Positions 53,376-62,620 of a stretch of DNA of 64,000 nucleotides are shown in pieces (position 1 is the stretch's first letter; each line of letters starts with the position of its first letter). The stretch spans positions 110,976,568 to 111,040,567 of the forward strand of contig CM077153.1 in NCBI GenBank assembly GCA_039583875.1, read 5' to 3'. The position numbers were made by a program, and so were the translations under genes. This DNA is from Platanthera guangdongensis (taxonomy: Eukaryota; Streptophyta; Magnoliopsida; Asparagales; Orchidaceae). Below the pieces are notes generated by a model. It worked only from the letters and a program-made list of their open reading frames with translations. It made no database searches and was not told the DNA's origin.

Positions 53376-53383
53376 TATTTATA
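53376..53383 (-). promoter_or_regulatory. TATA box of antisense gene 1 (A)
   Basis: The complement reads TATAAATA, 89 bp inside the 3' LTR edge and 89 bp upstream of the ATG at 53294, matching the positions in B1 and B2. Confidence 0.7.
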
Positions 53384-53454
53384 GCGGTGGCGGGGTTTTC
53401 GAGATTTGCGGACTCGGCGGTTAAGAGAACATTTTCGAAGTTTTCTGGAAACTT

Positions 53455-53472
53455 AAAAATGTGCGGGGATTA
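53455..53472 (+). promoter_or_regulatory. Polypurine tract of A
   Basis: AAAAATGTGCGGGGATTA abuts the 3' LTR. The complement is present next to the 3' LTRs of B1 and B2. Confidence 0.82.
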
Positions 53473-54222
53473 TGTTAACCCCTCAGTCCGCAACATACTA
53501 CAAGATTCCAAAAGCCCCCCATTCAGCAGGCGCGGACAGGATGTGTCAGTCCGCCCAGTCCGGTATTGTCATCAGTCGGGCGCCAAGGGTGGTACTCCAG
53601 CAGCGGACGCAAGCGCCTATCCGCTCAGTCCGCCGGCGCTTTGGGCAACAGGTTCTCTAGCGGCGGACGCAGTATCTCGTCCGCCCAGGCCGCCGCCCTT
53701 CTGTAGGCGCGCCCAGCGGCAGTGGAAGCTCCAGCTCGCGAGCCCAGTCCGCCACTTCTGTGCGGACTGGCGTGTTCTTTCTTTTTGCTTCCCGTCACCG
53801 CTGCCCGGTTCTCCTGTACCCCGGGCAGCCGGTTATCTTAGCCCTGCCCGTTTGGGCAGGCCCCCTATCCTATAAATAGGGGGGAGGTGGTGCACTCAAG
53901 GCACGCTGACTCGGACCCAGGAGCCTACTTGTTACAGGCTGCGGACTCGAATCCTGTGCCTTGCGGACTCCCCCTTGCTCTGTTTCTCAGTCTCTTCCTT
54001 TCATTTGTAACTAGATCCTTCTTCAATCAAGGGAAAGCCCGTCGCAAGAGAGGCATTCAGGCCGCGACGGGCGAAGTCTGTTGTTGCCGTGGTTCACGGC
54101 CCTGCTCTTCTTCCAGCTCTCATCCGCTTAGTAGATCGCTACTCGCAGTCTCCCTATTCCCCCTGTGATCGAACAAGTTAGCTGGTTGTGCTCGACCCCC
54201 CTTGTGTTTCCGTGCATCAACA
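53473..54222 (+). repeat. 3' LTR of A
   Basis: 750 bp, the same as the 5' LTR except for 8 transitions that I can see. TATAAATA at 53871-53878. Followed by GTAGA. Confidence 0.96.
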
Positions 54223-54227
54223 GTAGA

Positions 54228-56975
54228 CCTAATGTATTATGACATAAGAGATTAGGACATATAAACCTTAGAACCATTACTAGGCTATCCAAGGACAACC
54301 TTGTTAGAGGACTACCTTCTGGCCCCTACAAGAAGGAAGGACTCTGCAGGGCTTGTCAATTAGGCAAGCAAACTAAAAATAGTTTCAAGTCACTAAATAA
54401 GAGTGATTCACCTAGGATTTTGTATCTGTTACACATGGATCTTTTTGGACCCATTACAGTACAAAGCTTAGGACGGAAATCTTACACTTTCGTAGTTGTA
54501 GATGACTTCTCTAGATTCACATGGGTGTTTTTTCTGAGGAGGAAGTCTGATAACTTTAAATGTTTCACAGAGTTTCTTAAATGCATATAGATTGAGTTCA
54601 ATACTAACATTGCCTTGATCAGAAGTGATCATGGGACAGAGTTTGATTCTCTTCTTATGCAAGAATTTTGTCAGAGTGAAGGGATCAGGCACACTTTCTC
54701 AGCTCCTAGAACTCAATAAAATAGGGTAGCTGAAAGGAAAAATAGAACCCTTATTAAATCTGCCACTACATTGTTGTCAGATGCTCACCTTCCTCTATCC
54801 TTTTGGGCAGAGGCAGTGAACACCTCCAACTATGTGCTGAACAGAAGTTTAATACATAAACTGAAGGGCAAGACTCCCTATGAATTACTCAAAGGGAAGA
54901 AACCTAAAGTAGATTATTTTAGAATATTTGGTTGTATTTGCTATATACATAATAATGACAAGAAATATTTTGCAAAATTTCAAGATAAAGCTGATGAAGG
55001 AGTGTTTCTGGGATACTCCATGATCAGTAAGGCTTATAGGATTTATAATAAATCAACTCTTAAAATTGAAGAATCTATTCATATATCTTTTGATGAATCT
55101 AACATGTATTTCAAGGAGAAAAACACTTCTACCATAGAACATTTGCAGGTACATTCTCTTGCTGAAGACTTGAACAGATTACAAATCATTCAAAAAGAGG
55201 AAAGCAGTGAAGATGAAGAAGACATTCAACATTCTGAAGAGAAACCTTTTGAAGAGCCAGTTGTTGTACCACAAGAGGAAACAACAACACAGGTTGGTGA
55301 ACAATCAACACCCCCTGTTGATTTAGTAACATCAAGAGACCATCCAATTTCCCAAGTAATTGGAGACATCTCAGCTGGTGTGCAAACCAGAAATCAGGTC
55401 AACCAAAATCTGTTGCACACTTGCTTCCTATCTCAAATTGAACCTCAATCCATTCAAGATGCTGAGCAAGATCCACACGGGATCATTGCAATGTAAGAAG
55501 AGTTGCATCAATTTGAAAGGAACAAAGTTTGGGAACTAGTACCTAGGCCTAAGGATCACTCCATTGTTGGAACAAAGTGGGTGTTCAGAAACAAATTGGA
55601 TGATCAAGGAGTAATTGTAAGGAACAAGGAAAAGTTAGTTGCTCAAGGGTACTCTCAAGAAGAAGGCATAGATTATGACCAGACTTTTGCACTAGTTGTA
55701 AGGTTGGAGGCTATTAGAATCTTCTTAGCATATGCAGCACACAATGGTTTCAAAGTATACCAGATGGATGTAAAGAGTGTCTTTCTCAATGGAGACATCA
55801 AAGAAGAAGTCTATGTCAGACAACCTCCAGGTTTTATCTCTTCATCTCATCCTGATTATATTTTTAAATTGAATAAAGCATTATATGGTCTCAAGCAAGC
55901 TCCTAGAGCATGGTATGAGACCCTAGCATGCTTTCTCCTGAAAAATGAATTTATAATGGGTATAGTAGACCAAACTCTTTTTATTAGAACCCATAAGTCT
56001 CATACCCTACTAGTACAAATCTATGTAGATGATATTATTTTTGGTTCTACTGATTCAAATTTGTGCAGAAGGTTCTCCAACCTAATGCATTCTAAATTTG
56101 AAATGAGTAGCATGGGTGAGCTATCCTTATTTCTAGGATTGCAAGTCAAGTAACATGCTGAAGGCATATTCATTTCTCAAACCAAGTATGCAAATGAATT
56201 GGTTAAGAAATTTGGTATGTCTGAAGCATCTTGTATGAAAACACCTATGCCTACTAATGTTGTATTAGATGCTGATGAACATGAGAAACCTGTTGATCAG
56301 ACAACATATAGAGCAATGATTGGCTTTTTATTATACCTTACAGCTAGTAGACCTGACATAATGTTTGCTACATGCATATGTGCTCGATTCCAATTGAGCC
56401 CTAGAGAGTCACACCTAACATTAGTTAAAAGGATTCTCAGGTATGTTAAAAGTTGTCCAAATCTAGGTCTCTGGTATCCAAAAGACTCAGCATTTGACTT
56501 AACTGGATTTTCTGATGCTGATTATGCTGAATGCAGAATTGACAAGAAAAGCACCAGTGGAACTTGTCAGTTTCTTGGTGACAGACTTGTCTCTTGTTTT
56601 TGCAAGAAACAAACATCTATGTCAACTTCAACTGCTGAAGCTGAATATATGGCAGCAGGTAGTTGTTGTTCACAAATCTTGTGGATTCAAAACCAACTCC
56701 TAGACTATGACGACAACTTAGAGAAGTATAAAATCTTTTGTGATAATACAAGTGTTATTTCTATAGCTCAAAATCCAATCCTCCATAGTAGAACAAAACA
56801 CATAGAAATTAGGCATCACTTCTTAAGGGATAATGTTGAGAAAAATAAAATTGAACTTCAATATATCCCAACTAATTTACAAAGGGGAGATATTTTCACC
56901 AAACCCTTGGATGAAAAGAAATACACCTTCTTTCTAAATCAGTTAGGAATGTTAGATGGAGGAAGTTTAAAATAA
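54228..56975 (+). pseudogene. Copia pol, second part (integrase, RT, RNase H) of the SIRE-like element
   Basis: It continues the frame of 40674-41081. Integrase: HKRLGHINLRTITRL, CRACQLGKQTK (zinc residues), LHMDLFGP, RSDHGTEFD and [67 protein letters not shown] and [17 protein letters not shown]. RNase H: TGFSDADYAECRIDKKSTSG, STAEAEYMAAGS, IFCDNTSVISIAQNP and GDIFTKPLD. Stops at 54240 (TGA), 54588 (TAG), 54717 (TAA), 55494 (TAA) and 56151 (TAA) are all in the same frame and mostly explicable by C-to-T or G-to-A changes. There are no frameshifts, so decay is by point mutation only. Confidence 0.9.
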
Positions 56976-57064
56976 TATCCAAGTTTTTAAAACTCTAAAA
57001 AATGACCAAGACTAGGCAAACATCTTGATTTTCTAGTGTATAGAGTGTTTCTTGTCTCTGAACT

Positions 57065-57315
57065 GCGCTCGACGATTTTCTCCCAGATCGTCGAACGGAG
57101 ATCGACGCTTTCCGAAATCGTCGACCAGAGTTCAGCGCTTCTCAGATAGTGCTCAACTATCTTTTCAGGTCAGTGATCGTCGAACGGCGCTCGACGATTT
57201 TGTTCTCTGAACTATCGTCGAACAGAGCTCGACGCTCTCCAATATCGTCGAACGGAGATCGACGATGTTGATGACCTTTCAGTTTCCTTTAGAAGCCCCG
57301 ATCGTCGAACTGAGT
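57065..57315 (+). repeat. GTCGAACGGAG palindromes between pol and the extra ORF
   Basis: Seven or so copies of GATCGTCGAACGGAGATCGA and variants alternate with CTCGACGATTTT. The same motif occurs in the LTR and inside gag of this element. Confidence 0.82.
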
Positions 57316-57471
57316 TCAACAAGCTTTCCTTTTCTGAGTCGAACCCTAATATAAAATTCATTTTTCAGCCGTCGTTCTCCTTTTGCGCTTTCAATCTTTA
57401 TGCAAAAATTCTCTTTCCCTCCAAACTTCTCTACACTTGGTCGTTTGTCTGTTGATTTTTGCAGGAAAACA

Positions 57472-59230
57472 ATGGCCGTTTCAGTTGCAGTCCTGGCCGC
57501 CATGAAATTTGATGCAGGTTTCGACATTGACATGGATTCTTTCAGCACCAGTGATCAAATCTTCCAAGATATTCTAGAACTGTTCAAGGAACAAAAGCTT
57601 GTTGCCATCATGTCTACCAGAATAAAATTGCCTGCAGGTGAAATCAAGGAGTGGGTGTATACTGCCCACAACCAGGATCAAAATACAGTTGTCGGCTCAA
57701 TTTCTAGAACCCAGGTACCTCTGACACCTACTATTCTGACAGAGATTTTTGGATTAAATCATGGAGAGGATTCTGTTGAAATGTCTGGAGAAGAATTTTC
57801 TGATTTACATGCTAGAATGGATCATTCTGATGCAAACCCTAGCAAGCTCCTGAAGAAGAATTTGGCTGTTGAGTACAGGTTCTTAGCTGATGTTGTAGGA
57901 AAGGTGTTGTTGGCCAAGCACTCAGCCCATGATACCATCTCCAGGTATAAACTATATTTGATGGGTGTTATTGTAGATAAGAAACAATTAAACTGGGGAG
58001 AGATTTTCTTTGATCTGATTAAGAAGAAGATAAATAAGAATTTTGTGAATTATGGAAGGATACTAGGGTTGTTTCTTCAAAACAGATGCCCTGCCCTGCT
58101 AGTATCAAATATGATGCACATCAATGCCTCCAAGAGGCTCTCCTGTGCCCTGTTTGGCAAGTGGGACAAACAAATTGTGAAGCCCAGCAGGCCCTCTGCA
58201 GCTGCAACTTCAGGCACAAGGACTGTTACAGTCTCTTCCCCTCAAGTCTCTGCCCCTGCAGAAGACTTGCCTGCTGCTTCTCCTCCTCCTCCACCTCTTA
58301 TTTCAACTCCACCAGTCACATCCACCATTACAATTTCCTCCACAATCATCATTTCAACCCCATCTCCAACTTCTATCCATTCTCCAACTCTTCCAATAAC
58401 AGAAGAACTCTTCCACCCTCTACATCAATACCCTCAACCAGATCTTGACACATCATCTCACATTCCATCCTTCACTCTGATAGATGATTCCTTTATGGAT
58501 GATTCCCCTTCATCCCCTCCTGATCTACCCTCTTCATCCACATCTTACCAACAGTTACTCCAAGACATCATTGCTCAACCCTCCTTCACACCTTCTATTT
58601 CCATTCCCCTATCTTCCATTTCAACAATCCCCACACCTCAACCTTCCTTTCCCCCATACAACAGTTCTCCACCCACATCTCCAGCTGTTCCACCTACAGT
58701 CTCTACCTCTGCTCAAGTCGCTATTGAGCATGTAGATCTTCCAGCCTTAGCAGACAGACTTTATTAGCTGATAGCTCACAGACTATCACTTCTGTTGGAG
58801 ACCTCCTTGGCTCCACTCCTAAAGTCAGTTGCGGACCTGTCTGCCAGGCTATCTTCTCTCATTCCTCAGGCAATACCTTTCTCTGGGTGCCTTGATCCAG
58901 TCTTGACTGAATCTAGGCAGGGGGAGATGCCTCATGAAGTGGAAAGATTGCCTGATGCTGCCATTTCTTCAGTTCAAGCTGTTGTTACCTCAACTTAAGC
59001 TCCAGCCTCAACACCACAAGTTGCTTTTTTCTCAATGGATCTCTGATCTTTATTATCAGATTTTGATTCAATATATTTCAGCTGTCTTCTAGAGCATACT
59101 GCAGTCTAGCCATCTGAAGACCTCTCCAAGGCCATTGTGCCCATTTCAAGCTGTGACACCAGTATTATACATTCCTTTGTAAATTCAGTTTATGCTGCTG
59201 CCCCTGCTGGTTCTGTTGTTGCTGCCCCTA
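57472..59230 (+). pseudogene. Extra 3' ORF of the SIRE-like element (env-like position), cut by B2
   Basis: The frame is open from 57400; the likely start is ATG 57472 (MAVSVAVLAAMKFDAG). It runs to TAG 58765-58767 and continues in the same frame past TAG, TAA (58996) and others to the B2 LTR. Residues about 55-220 (VVGSISRTQVPLTPTILTEI, YRFLADVVGKVLLAKHSAHD, LGLFLQNRCPALLVSN) resemble the plant domain called Transposase_32 / putative plant transposon protein. A long Pro/Ser/Thr-rich region follows, then a helical stretch (LLKSVADLSARLSSLI). I see no signal peptide or clear membrane span, so an envelope function is not supported, although SIRE elements carry an env-like ORF at this place. Confidence 0.72.
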
Positions 59231-59232
59231 CT

Positions 59233-59893
59233 TGTTGATGCACGAAAACGGACAGGGAGTCGGGCACCACCAGCTAACGGTTCGAACACCGGGGAATAGG
59301 GGAGGAAAGGAGAAGACTGTCGACCAATCGGTTACTAGCGGTCGCGGCTAAAGGACCGGAAAAGGGGGCCGCTGGCAGCGGCAACAGCAGAGTTCGCCCG
59401 CCGCGGCTTAAATGCCACTCTTGCGGCGGGCTTTCCTTTACTTCAAATAAGAAACAGTTACAACGAGTAAAAGAAGAAGCCGGCCGGACTACAAGCCGCA
59501 ATACACTAGACTTGAGACCGCAGCTCTTAACAAGCGAGCTCCTGGATCCCAGTCAGCGTGTCTTGGGGAGTGCACCCTCCCCCTATTTATAGGCTCGGGG
59601 GCCTGCCCAAACGGGCAGGGCTAAAGTTACCGGCTGCCCGGGGTACAGGAGAACCGGGCAGAGGTGAGGGGAAGCAAAAGAGAAAGAAACAAGAAAGGAG
59701 GGAAGCCGCGCGGCCTGGCGGATTCCTCCTGGCGAGCTGACGGCTGGGTCCTTGGGCCTTGTCGCTGAGCAGGGTCGGCGTTGGCAGCGGCCTGACATGG
59801 AGACCGCCCGGCTTGGGAGGCTTGGCGGCTTGAGTAGGCAGGCCGCCCGGTCTGGAAAGCTGCGCGGGCAGGTCGCGGATTCCGGGCTTATCA
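59233..59893 (-). repeat. 3' LTR of B2 (661 bp)
   Basis: TGTTGATGCA at 59233 to the complement of TGATAAGCCC at 59893. TATAAATA complement at 59584-59591 and the GGGCAG palindrome region just after. About 75 bp shorter than the B1 5' LTR. Confidence 0.9.
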
Positions 59894-59975
59894 TAATCCC
59901 CGCACATTTTTAAGTTTCCAAAAAACTTCGAAAATGTAGAACTAAGTCGGAGACCGCGACTGCCTCATCGTCGCC

Positions 59976-59983
59976 TATAAAAT
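59976..59983 (+). promoter_or_regulatory. TATA box of antisense gene 1 (B2)
   Basis: TATAAAAT, 83 bp from the LTR edge and 107 bp upstream of the ATG at 60083. Confidence 0.68.
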
Positions 59984-60082
59984 CCCCTGACCCTTGACAT
60001 TCTTCAGGATTCCTGCCAAGCCACGGGTCGCTACTCGCCACTTGCGGTCAGAATTTTGCAAGCCGACGCGATTTCTCTAGCG

Positions 60083-62158
60083 ATGGATGTAATGTCATCA
60101 ATGTTAGCCCGCAACAAGAAACCGCCAGAAACGAAGTAGAGCCGGAGCGAGAACTCGAATGATTCTGCCCGTCAGACTGCCAAAAAGACTGGGAAGCCGG
60201 AGACATCAGCGGCTTCTAGAGCTGAAAAGAGGCCGACAGAGATCGTCGGCGGACCATCGCAGGCCGCAGTAGATCACAAAGCGGTTTCGAAGGCTGCTCC
60301 ACTGCAAACCGGAATTGCCAAATCCTTCGACCTGACTTTCTCTCCATCAGGAGAACCACTCCTAAAAATCGGTGGGACGGAGGAGAAGAGTGTTGAATCT
60401 GGGAAACCGTCCGAATTGCCGGGCAAGGTCGACGTAATCGTTGTGGATGACAACGAGCCGGAGAAGGCGCAGGAACCCGAGCGGACATTGGTTGAACAGC
60501 ACAAGCGGACTGAAAAGGTGTTCGGCTCCCTGAAACGGCGGAAAGAAAGGAGCGAAACCCTTGAAGAAAGGATGAAGAGGAAAATGAGGAAGCTGCACGC
60601 CAGAAACTAGAATATTTCTGAAAAGACCGGCGCGGACAGTCTGCAACACAGGCCGCACGAGAAGGAGGTACCCGAGAACCCGCCTACACCGGAGTACAAG
60701 CCGAGCGAACTGGAGAGTACGCCAGCGGTTAGCGACTCGCTCAGCGAGCTCCTGAAGGGCATGGAGACTCTCCAGCGGCAAGACGCGCTATTGTCGACAC
60801 CAGCAGCCTCTAAGGAGGTTGACCGCCCGGACATCCAGGTTATTGGGGTGAAGCCTGGCGATCCGGCTTCTGCGGCTTCTGAAGGAGCCGAGAAACTGAA
60901 GCTTCGCGAGAAGATGGAGGAGATGAAGAAACTGATCGCCGATAAGCCGGTGGCGACCGCACATCCATTGCTGCAAGGTAAACACCGGGACGTTAGGCGA
61001 ATTATTAAATTCTACAAGTCGCGGTCAAGGAAGAAGGGGGCGAATATTATATTCAATCCGCCGACCAGCTTTTTCCTGACCACGGCTCAACTAAAAAGCC
61101 GAGCTAAGGAAACCGAGCGGCTATGGAAAGAAAAGCTGAAGAGGATAGATCCTGAGCGGCTCAGGCGGCCAGTGATTAAAATCCATACCGCGGCCTCTGG
61201 AGGAGATAAACATCAAACCGGCGGTCTCATCCTACCGATTTCCTTACTAGAAGCTCGCAACAATCCGGCTGAACCTGACTGCGGTTTTTCTTCTGCAGGT
61301 GTACCGGAGACCGCGATGAAACCGGGCGACTTGACGTCGTTTTTGTCTATGCTGCCACCTCCTCCGCCTCCAAGTGTTCGCGAGAAGGAGATGGCCGACT
61401 TCCAGAAGGACGTCGGCACGCTGCAGGCGGCTTTGGACGCGGCCACCGAAACCCTGCGGATTAAAGACGAACAGCAGCGGGTTGCCCAGGAGGTCGTGGA
61501 AAAAAGGATCCAAGAGCTGCAAACCACCCTGGAGCGAGAGACCGCAAGGTTGCAAACTGCGCTTGAGCAGGAGACCGCGAGGATGAAGACTGCGATGGAA
61601 CAAGAGACTGCCAGGCTCCAGACCGCGATGAAGGAAGAGACCGCCAGGCTCCAGACCGCGAGGAAGGAATAGACCGCCAGGCTCCAGACCGAGATGGAAA
61701 CCGCTGAGGCGAAGATTGCTGAAATGCAGGTCGCCTTGGAGCAGGAGAGGGCGGAGAAGTATTTGCTGATGGCCGCGCGGCTGGAAGGAGACAGAGAAGA
61801 GATCCCTCATGCTGAAGGCGGCGAGAACCAAGACCCGCCGGCGGAGACCGGCGGAGAACAGCGGCCTGCACTACCAACTCCTGCAGAGTTGCCGGGTACT
61901 AGCCGCCCGGCCTATGGCGAGACTTCGCATCCGCCGGTGGCCGCGGCGCCTAACCAGGTCGCAGTTCCAAGCGGTCTGGGTGTTCAGGCGATCCCCATGA
62001 TACCATTTGCGAGAGTAGAGCGCGACGCTGCGCGAGTTCATCGGTCTCTGCATGCGCTTCACAATCTGGTTAGCCAGGTGTACGTTGTGATTGTGCAGAC
62101 CGGTGAACAGGTCGCGCACATAGGAAGAGACAGGCCGGAAGACGACAAACGATCCTGA
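60083..62158 (+). pseudogene. Antisense gene 1 of B2 (coiled-coil protein), three nonsense codons
   Basis: One uninterrupted phase of 692 codons from MDVMSSMLARNKK to TGA at 62156, with TAG at 60137, 60608 and 61670 only. Features: VDVIVVDDNEPEKAQ; basic RRKERSETLEERMKRKMRK; LLKGMETLQRQDALL; PERLRRPVIK; a proline run (MLPPPPPPS); a coiled coil containing five 11-residue repeats (QTALEQETARM type, 61520-61684, 33 bp each); and a conserved tail RVERDAARVHRSLHALHNLV then SQVYVVIVQTGEQVAHIG. The third TAG lies in the fifth repeat. The GCAG|GTG site near 61300 may be an acceptor. Three point mutations separate it from an open frame. It is more closely related to B1 than to A. Confidence 0.78.
61520..61684 (+). 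repeat. 33-bp coding minisatellite in antisense gene 1 (B2)
   Basis: Five units of 33 bp encode the hendecad QTxxExETARL. B1 has two to three related units at about 4670-4740, and A lacks them. Eleven-residue periodicity fits a coiled coil, so expansion lengthens the rod without breaking it. Confidence 0.85.
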
Positions 62159-62575
62159 GCGACTTGAGAGAACTAAGTCGCGCGGACATTTGAATATTAT
62201 GTTGTAATATATATTTTTTTCTCTGGATGTTGAACAATTTGATTATTGTAAACTGTTGTATTTTATTATGATGCGAAACTGAATGCGGCTTATGCGGCTT
62301 GAATTTACAATCCACATGTCTGCTGCTTTGTTCTGAGAAATTTAAAGATTAGGATAGTAGCCGCGCGGTCTGGCGAACAGAGCGCCGGCTTGAATACTTG
62401 ATATCCACATGATTCGCCATAGAATTTTTCTAAGTGCAGGAATATAACCGTGCGGACTAACGGACTAGACGGCGGCTTGGTCACTAAGCTGATCTGCACT
62501 TCCAGCGGACTTAGGCCGCGCGGCGTGACGACTAGCCGCGATTTGACGTTGGGCACTGTAGCTTCACGGATTTTC

Positions 62576-62583
62576 TATAAATA
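62576..62583 (+). promoter_or_regulatory. TATA box of antisense gene 2 (B2)
   Basis: TATAAATA, 45 bp upstream of ATG 62621. Confidence 0.7.
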
Positions 62584-62620
62584 GAGCAGATCCCGTAGAT
62601 TTCATCACAAATCAAGAAGG

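Larger units (their letters stand above)
41082..54222 (+). mobile_element. Nearly intact Tat-lineage Ty3/gypsy element A, 13.1 kb
   Basis: LTRs 41082-41831 and 53473-54222 (both 750 bp, 8 differences by eye, all transitions) are flanked by the perfect duplication GTAGA (41077-41081 and 54223-54227). The plus strand carries gag-pol (41885-47368) with a second RNase H domain before integrase, diagnostic of the Tat lineage. The minus strand carries two genes (53294-51330 and 50872-49040) in the long region between pol and the 3' LTR. It sits inside the pol gene of a SIRE-like copia. Apart from one TAG codon in gag-pol, all parts look functional. Confidence 0.96.
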
